In this document: piece by piece, positions 26,079-35,142 of the stretch | How positions within the stretch are numbered: position 1 is the stretch's first letter | Layout: the number at the start of each line of letters is the position of its first letter | Assembly: GCF_041058985.1 (NCBI RefSeq) | Contig: NZ_JBEHZE010000001.1 | Location: 1-64,000 of the forward strand | DNA length: 64,000 nucleotides | Source of the DNA: Hyphococcus lacteus | Lineage (GTDB): Bacteria; Pseudomonadota; Alphaproteobacteria; Caulobacterales; Parvularculaceae | Reading direction: 5' to 3' | The notes under the pieces: model-generated | Told to the model about the DNA's origin: nothing | Database searches by the model: none | Seen by the model: the letters and a program-made list of their open reading frames with translations, nothing else | Translations under genes and position numbers: made by a program

Positions 26079-29018
26079 CTAAAAGCGTTTTGTCACACCA
26101 AATTGGTAGACACGGCCAAAAGGATCATAAACGCTGCAAGGACGGTTACACCCCGTATCTGCGGAACTCGTTCCCGATGGCAAATTTGGCGGATCATTAT
26201 CGAAGATGTTATTGACCCCTGCAAAAACCGATAAGCTCTCGCCGAACCCGTAGCGCACCTGAATATCGTGATACGTTTCAGGATCAGCATAGTTAAATGC
26301 ATCGTCGATAGGGCGGCTATTATTATCAACTGCGGCTCCTATGAAGCGTACGGAGTAAGTCGCTTGTAATGGGCCTGTGTTATATTGGACTGTACCGTTC
26401 CAACGGTGACGCGAAGCACCGACTTCTCCGTCCAGCACATCAATTGAAACAGCATCCGGAAGGATTGTTAACTGCTCCAACTCAATAAGCCACGTGTAAT
26501 TGAACCCAAAATTTATAACCCCGGGTAATTTGAAAGTATTACCAAGATCAATCTGATAGTTCGCCGCGATATCAATTCCCGATGTATTAACACCGCCAAT
26601 ATTCAATGCCTGCAACGCAATAAGGTCAATTTGTCCGGTATTAAACTCAGCATTTCCGTTTGGGTTACTTGAGTACCGATCAATTGCAGTACAGAACTGA
26701 TCGCGTACACCCGCAGGCTGATTATAACAAAGCTGCAATAGCGTTTCACCAGCAACACTTTGAATGGCTTGGTCAATCTCAATACGGTAGTAATCCGCTG
26801 TTACCGCAAAGCCAGGGATAAATCGTGGCGTAAGAATGACACCAACCGTCAACGTATCCGCAGTTTCTTCTTGAAGCGCAGGATTACCAGACGAAGTCAC
26901 GCTGATGAATTGTTGGTTCAAATCCCCCTGAACAAAGACACCATCCTCAGAAACGCGCTGAGCAACCCCAGCTTCCATCAAACAGTTGGCTGTTAGAATA
27001 CCACCTGTATTATCAACAAATCCCGCACCACCAACACCGCTGCAAGGATCATCAAGGCTCGACCCAAAACTCGGTGCTCCAACGGTAAACAACTCACTGA
27101 TATTTGGTGCTCTTACTGACCTACCGTATGTTCCGCGGAAGCGTATATCCTCGACCGGCTGCCATACCGCCCCTGCTTTCCATGAAAATGCGCTTCCAAC
27201 AGTAGAATAGTCCGCGAACCGCGCCGCGCCATTAATGCCAAAATATTCAGCAAACGGTGCACCCGCTATAATCGGAACATCTATTTCTGCATATCCTTCA
27301 GTCACATCAAAGCTGCCGAAAGATGCCGGCCTAGGCTCCCCAGAGGTCTGCCCCGTCTGAGTAAGCACATCCGGCACCTCACGACTACTTTCGCGACGAT
27401 GCTCGATACCGACAGCAACGCCAAGCGCCCCCGCAGGCAATTCAAATAGCGTGCCTTGCAAATTAGCGGCAGCAACCTGTTGTCGTATAGTCGCTTGAAA
27501 GGAGCCCGGTGCCTCAATGAAATTTGCAGCCTCAGGCGTAACAGAACCCTCTCCGAACAAGTTCAGCGGAACACATCCCTGATCACGCGCAACGCGACTT
27601 GCACATTGAAATGTACCCGGAACATCTGGGTTTTCCTCTACGTCTAACGCAGAGATGATATTCGTGGTATTTATTTGCCCCTCTCCCGTCTGGGATTGAA
27701 GCGTTTGGCCATAGGAATAGTATGCGTCCCACGTCCAACTGCTACCGATCTGTCCCTTCAAACCGACAACTGTGCGTAATGTCTGGCGTGAATTTTCAAA
27801 TGTACGTACACCAACCTCCCCGAGCCTACGGGCGTATTCAATACTCAAAATATCGTCGCCCAAATCAGCGTTCGAGTTTCTTGCTTGAATAAAATCCCGT
27901 AAACCCTGGGGGATGTATGGATTATCAAGAGGAATACCACCAGCAGGGCCATCCGCGACATTCGCAGAGGTAAATGCACGCGGCTCCTCAATAATTATTG
28001 TATCAACTTGAGCGAACGAAATATCACTAAACATCGTAACGTTTTCAAGAATGTCGTAATTTGCCTTCGCCGCAACTAACAGCCGCTCACTTGGAGATGA
28101 AATAGTTCTAAACGCTGCCCGATTGAATCCATGCACAGTCCGGTCAAAGCCTTGGACCAAGTCCCCATTGTCATCAAATGTAAAATGGTCTGCAAATGTG
28201 GACAAATTTGTCAGAAACCGTCCCTGAGGAGAAAATGTACTATAAGAACTAGGCCCGACACTGCCCAAGAACTGATCTTGCGCCGCAAAATCTCGTTTGG
28301 AAGCCATCAGTCCTTTATCTTCATAATAGTTTACACTCAGTACCGCATTACCTTTTTGGTCTGCGCCAAAGTTTCCGCCAATCGTTCCTGAAACGCTATA
28401 GGTTTCGCCGCCGCCTTCATCCGTGAACCCTCCACGGCCTGTAATAGAAACACCTTCAAAATCATCCTTTTGAATAATGTTAACAACGCCGGCAATAGCA
28501 TCTGATCCGTATACTGCGGATGCACCGTCGGTTACGACCTCAACGCGATCAATAAAATCAACTGGTATTGTATTGAAATCGACAGCGGAAGTTCCCGAAA
28601 CCCCCGAAACGGCCCTACGTCCGTCAATCAGAACCAACGTTCGGCCTGCCCCAAGGTTCCTCAAATTTACGGTATTAACACCTGAGTTAAATGAATCGAA
28701 CGTCCCTGCGGTCGAAGAAAGATCCGATCTCCCAAATTGCGGAAGCTCGTATAATACAGACGCTAGGTTGTCTAACCCTGTTTCCTCGAGCTTTTCTGAA
28801 CTCAAAACTTCAACAGGTGCCGGTGAAGTCAGATTCGAACGCGCAATACGCGAACCCGTAACAATAATCTCGTCACCCGTTCTATATTCGTCTTCCCCGC
28901 TAACGCCTTGCGCAAAGCTAGGCCCCACACTCGTCATTAACGCCAGAAACGATGCCCCGTACAAACATTGAATACGGCTCCGATTTTTCGTTACGCCATT
29001 TTCTTCTAAAACTGCCAT
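26079..29018 (-). CDS. TonB-dependent outer-membrane receptor (large)
   Basis: A 979-residue receptor: signal peptide ending near SFA-QGV, the TonB-box-like DEIIVTGSRI, a plug (to about residue 190: LIDGRRA, DRVEVVTDGASAVYGSDAIAGVVNII) and a long beta-barrel with the C-terminal signature VYQFGVTKRF. This Caulobacter/sphingomonad type usually imports oligosaccharides or peptides. It heads the D-peptide operon, 60 bases before the dipeptidase gene, with a regulatory region of 470 bases upstream. Confidence 0.93.
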   Translation of the reverse strand: MAVLEENGVTKNRSRIQCLYGASFLALMTSVGPSFAQGVSGEDEYRTGDEIIVTGSRIARSNLTSPAPVEVLSSEKLEETGLDNLASVLYELPQFGRSDLSSTAGTFDSFNSGVNTVNLRNLGAGRTLVLIDGRRAVSGVSGTSAVDFNTIPVDFIDRVEVVTDGASAVYGSDAIAGVVNIIQKDDFEGVSITGRGGFTDEGGGETYSVSGTIGGNFGADQKGNAVLSVNYYEDKGLMASKRDFAAQDQFLGSVGPSSYSTFSPQGRFLTNLSTFADHFTFDDNGDLVQGFDRTVHGFNRAAFRTISSPSERLLVAAKANYDILENVTMFSDISFAQVDTIIIEEPRAFTSANVADGPAGGIPLDNPYIPQGLRDFIQARNSNADLGDDILSIEYARRLGEVGVRTFENSRQTLRTVVGLKGQIGSSWTWDAYYSYGQTLQSQTGEGQINTTNIISALDVEENPDVPGTFQCASRVARDQGCVPLNLFGEGSVTPEAANFIEAPGSFQATIRQQVAAANLQGTLFELPAGALGVAVGIEHRRESSREVPDVLTQTGQTSGEPRPASFGSFDVTEGYAEIDVPIIAGAPFAEYFGINGAARFADYSTVGSAFSWKAGAVWQPVEDIRFRGTYGRSVRAPNISELFTVGAPSFGSSLDDPCSGVGGAGFVDNTGGILTANCLMEAGVAQRVSEDGVFVQGDLNQQFISVTSSGNPALQEETADTLTVGVILTPRFIPGFAVTADYYRIEIDQAIQSVAGETLLQLCYNQPAGVRDQFCTAIDRYSSNPNGNAEFNTGQIDLIALQALNIGGVNTSGIDIAANYQIDLGNTFKLPGVINFGFNYTWLIELEQLTILPDAVSIDVLDGEVGASRHRWNGTVQYNTGPLQATYSVRFIGAAVDNNSRPIDDAFNYADPETYHDIQVRYGFGESLSVFAGVNNIFDNDPPNLPSGTSSADTGCNRPCSVYDPFGRVYQFGVTKRF

Positions 29019-29488
29019 GATGATATACCCCTCTTAAGTATTGTCGCACGCGACATTTCCCTCAGGCGACGCTCGGAGGCACACGCTCCAGACTTCGCTC
29101 TAACAAGAACCAGTACCGACCTCACGAAAACCAGCGCCCCGCCTCCGCCTATCGCCAGCCAATCCAACGATCTTGGAACGCTCCCGGCACTTAGGCATTA
29201 TTAGGATCCTGGATCCAATTTAAGATTCTTAAGATATTCGAACGTCAAGTGTCAAGCCCAATCAAAAGCCGTCACAGTAGGAAACCGGAAACTGGCTCTC
29301 CGATGACCAAAATAAAGCGTTTTATAAGATTTGGTGACCAGGATTGGACGTGCACACTTTGCTACGTTTCCGTACTACAAGTTGTGCGGTTTTGAAGACT
29401 GCCAAAAATTCTCTTAGTCGAAACGTGATAGCCGAACTTAAAGATCGGTACTCTCGACTTAGCCACTAATGCTTGGAAAGCCGCGCAA
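29019..29488. other. Regulatory intergenic region upstream of the D-peptide operon
   Basis: No gene is seen in these 470 bases. They hold the expected promoter for the leftward receptor gene: on the minus strand TTGACA (29255 to 29250) and TTAAGA (29232 to 29227) are 17 bases apart. The palindrome pair at 29203-29217 lies just downstream of this. Confidence 0.5.
29203..29217. promoter_or_regulatory. Overlapping palindromes AGGATCCT/TGGATCCA, candidate GntR/FCD operator
   Basis: AGGATCCT (29203-29210) and TGGATCCA (29210-29217) share one base. TTGGATCCAA-type sites are known for VanR-like FCD regulators (for example Caulobacter VanR). The site is placed just after a candidate promoter reading into the receptor gene, and the adjacent GntR/FCD gene is the obvious binder. 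Confidence 0.45.
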
Positions 29489-30178
29489 CTAAGTAGATTC
29501 ACTTGCCCCAAGGCTCTCGCAATGCTTGTTTCTTTCCTCAATCGACGCGGCAATCGAGACACCACTACCCGCCACATGAGGCTGAATGATACGCACTGCC
29601 GCAGCAGCATTTTTTGCTCGTGCCGCCTGCACTAACGCGTAATGTTCCTTATCATCGTCATCTGACACCACCATATCCCCCCTCCCGAAGCGGAGATGGT
29701 AACGCTGGGCAGCATCAAGTTGTTCAGCAATCATCTTCTGCAAACGCATACCAGCCGCCCGGTACAATGTGAGATGAAAGTAACGATGCAGTACTAATAT
29801 CTCTTTCTGCTTTGCATTTTTTAAGTCAAAATATGCTTTTTCGATGACCTCAATATCGTCATTAGTCAGTGCAGGGAATGACCTCGTAATTCCGACTGTT
29901 TCCAAGGCAGACCGAATTTCAAACAATTCGCGCGCATCATCAGCATTCAATGCTGCAACAACCACACCCTTGTGTGGCACCTGATTCACCAATCCTTCCG
30001 CCTCCAAAAGACGCATAGCCTCGCGAACCGGCATCCTGCTAACATCATACTCTGCAGCGATGGCATCTTGGCGAATGGGCGACCCTTCCACGAAATCACC
30101 ACGAATAATCGCATCCCTAAGCTTTTGAAAAAGCCATTGGCTTACTGTCTTGGGGCGATTAGCTGTGGTTGTCGACAT
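29489..30178 (-). CDS. GntR family regulator, FCD subfamily
   Basis: A 229-residue regulator. The GntR helix-turn-helix spans about residues 10-75 (IAAEYDVSRMPVREAMRLLEAEG), followed by an FCD ligand domain with metal-site histidines (HRYFHLTLYRAAG, DKEHYALVQAA). It is unlike the GntR protein at 2612 in detail, so it probably answers to a different effector. It is upstream of and in the same direction as the D-peptide operon, but 470 bases away, which suggests a separate promoter and local control. Confidence 0.88.
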   Translation of the reverse strand: MSTTTANRPKTVSQWLFQKLRDAIIRGDFVEGSPIRQDAIAAEYDVSRMPVREAMRLLEAEGLVNQVPHKGVVVAALNADDARELFEIRSALETVGITRSFPALTNDDIEVIEKAYFDLKNAKQKEILVLHRYFHLTLYRAAGMRLQKMIAEQLDAAQRYHLRFGRGDMVVSDDDDKEHYALVQAARAKNAAAAVRIIQPHVAGSGVSIAASIEERNKHCESLGASEST

Positions 30179-30909
30179 TGCCTATGCACCTTAACTGTAA
30201 CGCTGACCAGCGGTACGTTCACAAAGTATACCCCTAAACCTTGTTACGAAAAAAGTACAATACCGCAACGTCCGTTACAATTTCGACCATTAAAACAAAT
30301 AGTGTTTTCGCCAATGACTAACCGGCGGAGAAAAAACTCCGGCAGGGTAAAATAGTCTCTAAGCATTGCTGGAAAAACAAACATTGGAAAGTGTCTCCAC
30401 TATTTTTTAATTAGATATTATAGCAAAAAGCACTGAGTGGCATTTCCGTCGAAAATCTGCCTGAGCCTATTCCCTACAAAGATCTTTACAGCATTGCCCA
30501 CTGGCTACTGCGCAAAAAAACCCGTGATATTCTACGAAAGCGTGGTAGTGACCCCGCGTTTAAATGCCGTCATTTTTAAGCTTTAGGTAGCTGAATTCAA
30601 ACTGGTAGCATCAACAACATAGAACGTAACTTTCATGAACTGGGCTGAGTTCAAATAGCACTCGTCCGCTTAATCCTCAAACCAGACATAAAGATTTGCA
30701 ATTTACTGCTTACAAGCTGACGCAGAAGCGGACCTCATGTTTTCTCATTAGCGAACCTTCACATTTTCACAAAAAGTACCCAGCATTTTGGCCGTTATGG
30801 CTGCGGACCAATCACGACGCTGTTCAGTCCCCAGAATCGAAATGTGGACAAAAAGCGGGTCCTGTCCCGTGAGCGGCCACAGGTGAAAAATGAAAACAAA
30901 CCGTTAGGC
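30179..30909. other. 731-base region without an identifiable gene
   Basis: No convincing coding frame. One short open stretch around 30,440-30,580 (residues such as PYKDLYSIAHWLLRKK) ends in TAA but has a stop just before it and no recognised homology, so it may be a decayed fragment. The region sits between the catabolic cluster and the defence-like island and may mark the island edge. Confidence 0.45.
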
Positions 30910-31338
30910 TTAGGACAGGCGTGCTACGATCCGTTGAAGCTTCGGGCTCAACCAATGCTTCGCGGATCGACCGTCCCAATTCTCCTCGGCATTCCTGCAC
31001 CATTCAGCAACGTAACGGCAGATTGCCTGCTCTTCCTCTAATCTCTTGGCTTTTCGAAGCAGAATGACGGCGCGCTCGAAAGGAAACGGTAAGACGTCGC
31101 CTTCGGCCATAAGCCGCTGGCACAGCGCATACTGATACTCGAGGTCGTGTTTTCGATCGACCATTTCGCTGATGCCAGCTTGTGTCAGCTGTCGAACGCC
31201 TCCAATCGACTGTTCAACATCGGCAATACGAATGGTCGTGGCATCACCTTCGCTAATCTCGAATTGAATGCCTCTATTGGAGATCGAGCGTTTAGCCGAA
31301 GTGCTTTTCTGACGCTTGAAGAAGTTGAACGGGTTCAT
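30910..31338 (-). CDS. Hypothetical protein coupled to the Rad50-like gene
   Basis: A 142-residue soluble protein that I do not recognise. It has a basic N-terminus (FNFFKRQK), an acidic middle and a helical C-terminal half with several Trp and Cys residues (CRYVAEWCRNAEENW). Its ATG overlaps the TGA of the Rad50-like gene (ATGA), so the two are translationally coupled, and it is the third gene of the Mre11-Rad50-like operon. That linkage suggests an accessory part of the same complex. No catalytic motif is visible. Confidence 0.72.
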   Translation of the reverse strand: MNPFNFFKRQKSTSAKRSISNRGIQFEISEGDATTIRIADVEQSIGGVRQLTQAGISEMVDRKHDLEYQYALCQRLMAEGDVLPFPFERAVILLRKAKRLEEEQAICRYVAEWCRNAEENWDGRSAKHWLSPKLQRIVARLS

Positions 31339-33923
31339 CGCAGCACCGGAAAGTCTACTGGGTGAATAGTTTTGCCACCGAGTGCTTCGAAGGTCTTTTG
31401 CCGACAGGAAAAGGCGATAATCTGGACGTGTGCGGCGACGACATTAATGACGTCGAAAAGCTTCTGAATACGTTCATCGTCTGAATAGACGAGGGCGTCG
31501 TCCAGAACGATGGGAATGTGCCGATCTTTAGCTGCCATAACCTGCGCGAAGCCGAGGCGGGTCAGAACCGCGATCTGCTCGCGCGTGCCACCAGATAGAC
31601 GGGTCAGCTTTTCGCGCATGCCATTGCGTTCGAGTTCGTCCGGCCCAAGACGATCATCATAGGCGAGCGATGCACTGCCAAGGACCATGGATAGTAATGG
31701 ATCGACTGCCTGTCGCACGGGAGCAAAGAATTTTGTGCGCCGGCTCGCGCGCACCTTGGAAAGTTCGCCGACTAGAAGGATGAGTGCGTCCCGTTCTTCT
31801 TCAAAGGCCGAAATTCGCTCCTGCCATCTGGTGAGTTTCGCTTCCACGGCAGCGAGTTTGTCCGCGGCCCCTTCTTGACCGGCCTGCGCCAGCCGACCAC
31901 GCAATTCGCCTTCCGCCTTCGATAAGCGCAAGCGATCCTCCGATCTATTTTGTGCAGCGGCTTCGAGTCGTTTTACTCGCGCTTTCGCCCCGTCAAGCGA
32001 TGGGCGATCACGCTCAGCAGTTTCAAGGCGATCTTCCGCCTCTCGCCATCGACGCCTCGCCTCCACGACAGCGTCGCTCAACTCAGTCTTGCGCTCCTCG
32101 CGTTTGTCATCAGCGCCTAATACGGCGTCCAAGTCGCTCAGCTGACTTTCGAGTCCTTCAATCTGAGTTTCGAGGATCGTCACCTGATTTCGAAGCTTTT
32201 GAATTCCTTCAGCAGCCATATCGCGTTCAGCGACGACGCGCGTCAGTTCTTCTTCCGCAAGTTCGCTCGCACGGGCGAGCGCATCAAGATCGTCAGGCTC
32301 GTCATCCTCTTCTTCGTCGTCCGGCAGGGCCGCGAGTTCATTTTCGAGCGTTGCGATGCCATTCGGCGCAACCGTACTCAGATCGTTCTTCAGCCGTTCA
32401 ACGGATTGTTGTGCTGAATTGCGTTCTTCATGCAGGCGCCGTGCGTCAGAAATTTCTTTGACGCCGCAAGACTCCAACAAGCTCTCAAGTCGTTCTGTCG
32501 CCTTAGCAAGTTTTTCTTCCGCACCTTGAACATCTGGGGTGTCGATCAAAAGCTCAAGGTCCTGATAACTGAGCTTCGTTTTCCCCGAGAGCCTAACAGA
32601 GCCCGTATCGCCGATCGCCTCGCCGTTTAGCAGAACGGGTGCGTTCGATTTTTCCACTGTCAGCTCAGGCCTCGCCACGCGCGCCTGTGCTTCAAATGTG
32701 AGAATGTCCTGGTTGGCGTCGTCAAGGTTGGACAGATCGGGTAGCGAAACACCAGCCTCTTTTTCAGCAGCGTTCAATTGCGAAGCGAGATCTTTGGCGC
32801 GCTCTAATGCTTTCGTTAGCGAGCGTCGCTGCACAATCTCGCGGCGACGCTTGTCCCGCGACAGGGCGTCCTGTTGGTCTTTTCTGGCTTGCTTAAGGGC
32901 TGTCTCAGCTGACGCAGCTTGTTGCCGAAGATCGTCCAGGGGCGCTTCCCCCTCCTCGATCGTCTCCGTGATGCTTTCGATCGCGGATTGTTTGTCCTGA
33001 ATTGATGCCCGCACTTTCTCTGCGGACGCCAAATCCGAGCTATACCGCTCTAGTGCATTTTCCGCCGCTTTCAACGTCGTTTCGCAGGCACTGACTTCAG
33101 ACTGAAGACCGCGAATTTTCTCTGAAGCGCCTTCTGCGGCTTCCAGCTCTTTTCGGGCCTCGGCAAGGTCTTTAGCAAACTTTTCATCGTCTTCGCTTGT
33201 GAGGGCGTCGCGTTCTTTCAAGACACTGAGCAATTTCTCTCTATCAGCCTCGGACTGCTGGACGGCGACCGCAAGATCGGACCTCTCTCCTTCTAGTTCA
33301 TCCAGGCGGCCAATAGCGTCCTTGAAAGCGCCCTTTGGACTCATCTGTTTTGTACTGACGATTTCGGCGAGACGTTTTTCAGCACGCTCCAGAACCCTTG
33401 CGGCGCGCTGGCCGCCCATAACCGTATCGACCTGGCCTTCGAGCACAGAAAACAGGGCTTCGCCTGCGCTGCCTTCCGGATTTGGCTGCAAGTAGGGATC
33501 GCCTTGCCGTATCCAAAGCATGCCTGAGGGGCCGTCATCTGGCTTGTCGCCTCCGATCAGCTGAGCGATCCAGTCTTCAGCATCCCGTTTTTCCGACAAG
33601 CGTTCATTTGTCAGAGCGTCAGTTACCACAGCTGACGCTGCAGAAAGGTACTGCTTTGAGATGCGATAGATTCTGGTATCGACTTCGAGGTCAATTTCTA
33701 TAAACGGAGCGCCGCCGCCCCGGTCATGTCTAAATTCTTTGAGCGCCGATTTTGTGCTTGAGTGCTTTTCGAACAGCACAGTCTGCAACGCGGTGAAGAG
33801 CGTGGATTTGCCCGCTTCATTTCGTTCGCGAATGACGTTCAGGCCGTCTGAGAGGCCTTCCAGCGCGCAGCCTTGCTCTCCGAAGGGGCCGACATTCCGA
33901 ACACGAAGCGCGCGAAGTTTCAT
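31335..33923 (-). CDS. Rad50/SbcC-like (YhaN-like) SMC-type ATPase
   Basis: An 862-residue ATPase of the RecF/Rad50 type. Walker A is NEAGKST at residues 35-41. The middle, about residues 200-700, is charged heptad-like coiled coil interrupted by a small domain. The C-terminus holds the ABC signature LSGGTREQ, and Walker B is IVLDDAL. No CxxC zinc hook is visible in the coil centre, unlike Rad50 and SbcC, and the protein is shorter than SbcC. The nuclease partner gene ends three bases before it. Likely role: DNA-end processing or defence. Base composition is visibly GC-richer than the genes on either side. Confidence 0.87.
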   Translation of the reverse strand: MKLRALRVRNVGPFGEQGCALEGLSDGLNVIRERNEAGKSTLFTALQTVLFEKHSSTKSALKEFRHDRGGGAPFIEIDLEVDTRIYRISKQYLSAASAVVTDALTNERLSEKRDAEDWIAQLIGGDKPDDGPSGMLWIRQGDPYLQPNPEGSAGEALFSVLEGQVDTVMGGQRAARVLERAEKRLAEIVSTKQMSPKGAFKDAIGRLDELEGERSDLAVAVQQSEADREKLLSVLKERDALTSEDDEKFAKDLAEARKELEAAEGASEKIRGLQSEVSACETTLKAAENALERYSSDLASAEKVRASIQDKQSAIESITETIEEGEAPLDDLRQQAASAETALKQARKDQQDALSRDKRRREIVQRRSLTKALERAKDLASQLNAAEKEAGVSLPDLSNLDDANQDILTFEAQARVARPELTVEKSNAPVLLNGEAIGDTGSVRLSGKTKLSYQDLELLIDTPDVQGAEEKLAKATERLESLLESCGVKEISDARRLHEERNSAQQSVERLKNDLSTVAPNGIATLENELAALPDDEEEDDEPDDLDALARASELAEEELTRVVAERDMAAEGIQKLRNQVTILETQIEGLESQLSDLDAVLGADDKREERKTELSDAVVEARRRWREAEDRLETAERDRPSLDGAKARVKRLEAAAQNRSEDRLRLSKAEGELRGRLAQAGQEGAADKLAAVEAKLTRWQERISAFEEERDALILLVGELSKVRASRRTKFFAPVRQAVDPLLSMVLGSASLAYDDRLGPDELERNGMREKLTRLSGGTREQIAVLTRLGFAQVMAAKDRHIPIVLDDALVYSDDERIQKLFDVINVVAAHVQIIAFSCRQKTFEALGGKTIHPVDFPVLR

Positions 33924-33926
33924 GGT

Positions 33927-35051
33927 TCACGCTGATCCGGCTGCGAACGCTGCGAGATAATCCAGCGCGCGGCGTGCGGTTGCTCTTTCGTCGTCGGGTC
34001 GATCCTCGTCATTCATCACTGCGACGATGTTTGTCGCAGTATCTCTCAGCGTGCCTTCTCTATCGATTTCATCGAGCGCATCGGGGTCGGCCAAGCTGAG
34101 AAGGCCCGAACTCTTTAGTCGGAGATGGGCGAGGCTCTGCCGCTCTTGTTCTAAAAAGCTCAGGAAGCGCATTCTCGTATCGAGGCGCAACGCGCCATGC
34201 AGCTCAAGCCGGCTCAGGCGGCGATGTCGAGGACCATGCGTATCAAAGAGCGCTGTCGCCTCCGCGCATGGATCAACGCCGTCTTGGCAATCCAGACGAT
34301 CCCGCGTCCAAGTATAGAAGGCAGTTTTAACCGGCTTCACGATCGGCAGTTCGCCTTTGGCAGGCTCCACCACAAGTATCGAGCCGGGCTGGTTGTTAGG
34401 AAAGCGATCCGGTTCAGGGGTTCCAGCATACCAAGTCCGCTCATCGACTTGTTGTACCCCGTGCCAATCACCCAAAGCGAGGTAGTCAAGCCCCGCAGCG
34501 GCTGCTCGGTTTTCTGCGATGGCCGCTGACTGCGGCGACTGATCGAAAAAGCTGCAGGTCCCGCCATGGGCGAGGCCGATTCTCAGCGTGTCTGGCGGCG
34601 TACTGACAGAACCGAATTCGGCTGTCAGATCTCTTCCGGGCGCTTTTGACATCCAGGGTGCTGGCAGAACGGTGACATTGTCCGACAGCGAGACAGGCGT
34701 CGCCTGCGTTAGCGGGCGAACATTATCCGGCAGACCAATGGCATGTAGTCGATCCCAAAGACCATGCGGTTCTGCGGGGTCATGGTTTCCCGGTAGGAGC
34801 CACCAGGTCGCAGCATCTGCGGTGCGCATCCGGTCCAGAGGCTGGCGCAGGAGCTTGTCGGACGGTGAGGCTATGTCCCAAACATCACCGGCGACCAAGA
34901 CATGTTTGACATCCTCATCTTGGGCGACCTTTGCAATCCGTTCTATGACGCCTAGCCTGGCGTCAGCCAGCTGTGCGGCCAATTCAGATTCGAATTGAGC
35001 GAACGGTCGACCCAACTGCCAGTCAGCAGTATGAATGAAACGGAAATTCAT
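33927..35051 (-). CDS. Mre11/SbcD-like metallophosphoesterase
   Basis: A 374-residue calcineurin-like nuclease. Motifs: HTADWQLG at residues 7-14, GDVWD, GNHDP, and the later AHGG and GDWHG histidines. The metal-binding His of D-x-H in motif I is Gln12 here; I recall DWQ variants in other COG0420 proteins, so this may be normal for the subgroup. The Rad50-like gene follows after a 3-base gap, giving the usual nuclease-ATPase pair. It would cut DNA ends or hairpins under ATPase control. Confidence 0.87.
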   Translation of the reverse strand: MNFRFIHTADWQLGRPFAQFESELAAQLADARLGVIERIAKVAQDEDVKHVLVAGDVWDIASPSDKLLRQPLDRMRTADAATWWLLPGNHDPAEPHGLWDRLHAIGLPDNVRPLTQATPVSLSDNVTVLPAPWMSKAPGRDLTAEFGSVSTPPDTLRIGLAHGGTCSFFDQSPQSAAIAENRAAAAGLDYLALGDWHGVQQVDERTWYAGTPEPDRFPNNQPGSILVVEPAKGELPIVKPVKTAFYTWTRDRLDCQDGVDPCAEATALFDTHGPRHRRLSRLELHGALRLDTRMRFLSFLEQERQSLAHLRLKSSGLLSLADPDALDEIDREGTLRDTATNIVAVMNDEDRPDDERATARRALDYLAAFAAGSA

Positions 35052-35142
35052 TGCGCTATTTTAGCTAGTTTCGACGTTTGGCGAAACAATAAGTTATAAA
35101 TTCGCCTTAACCGTTGCGATGGTTTGGGCGCTGAAATATTAT

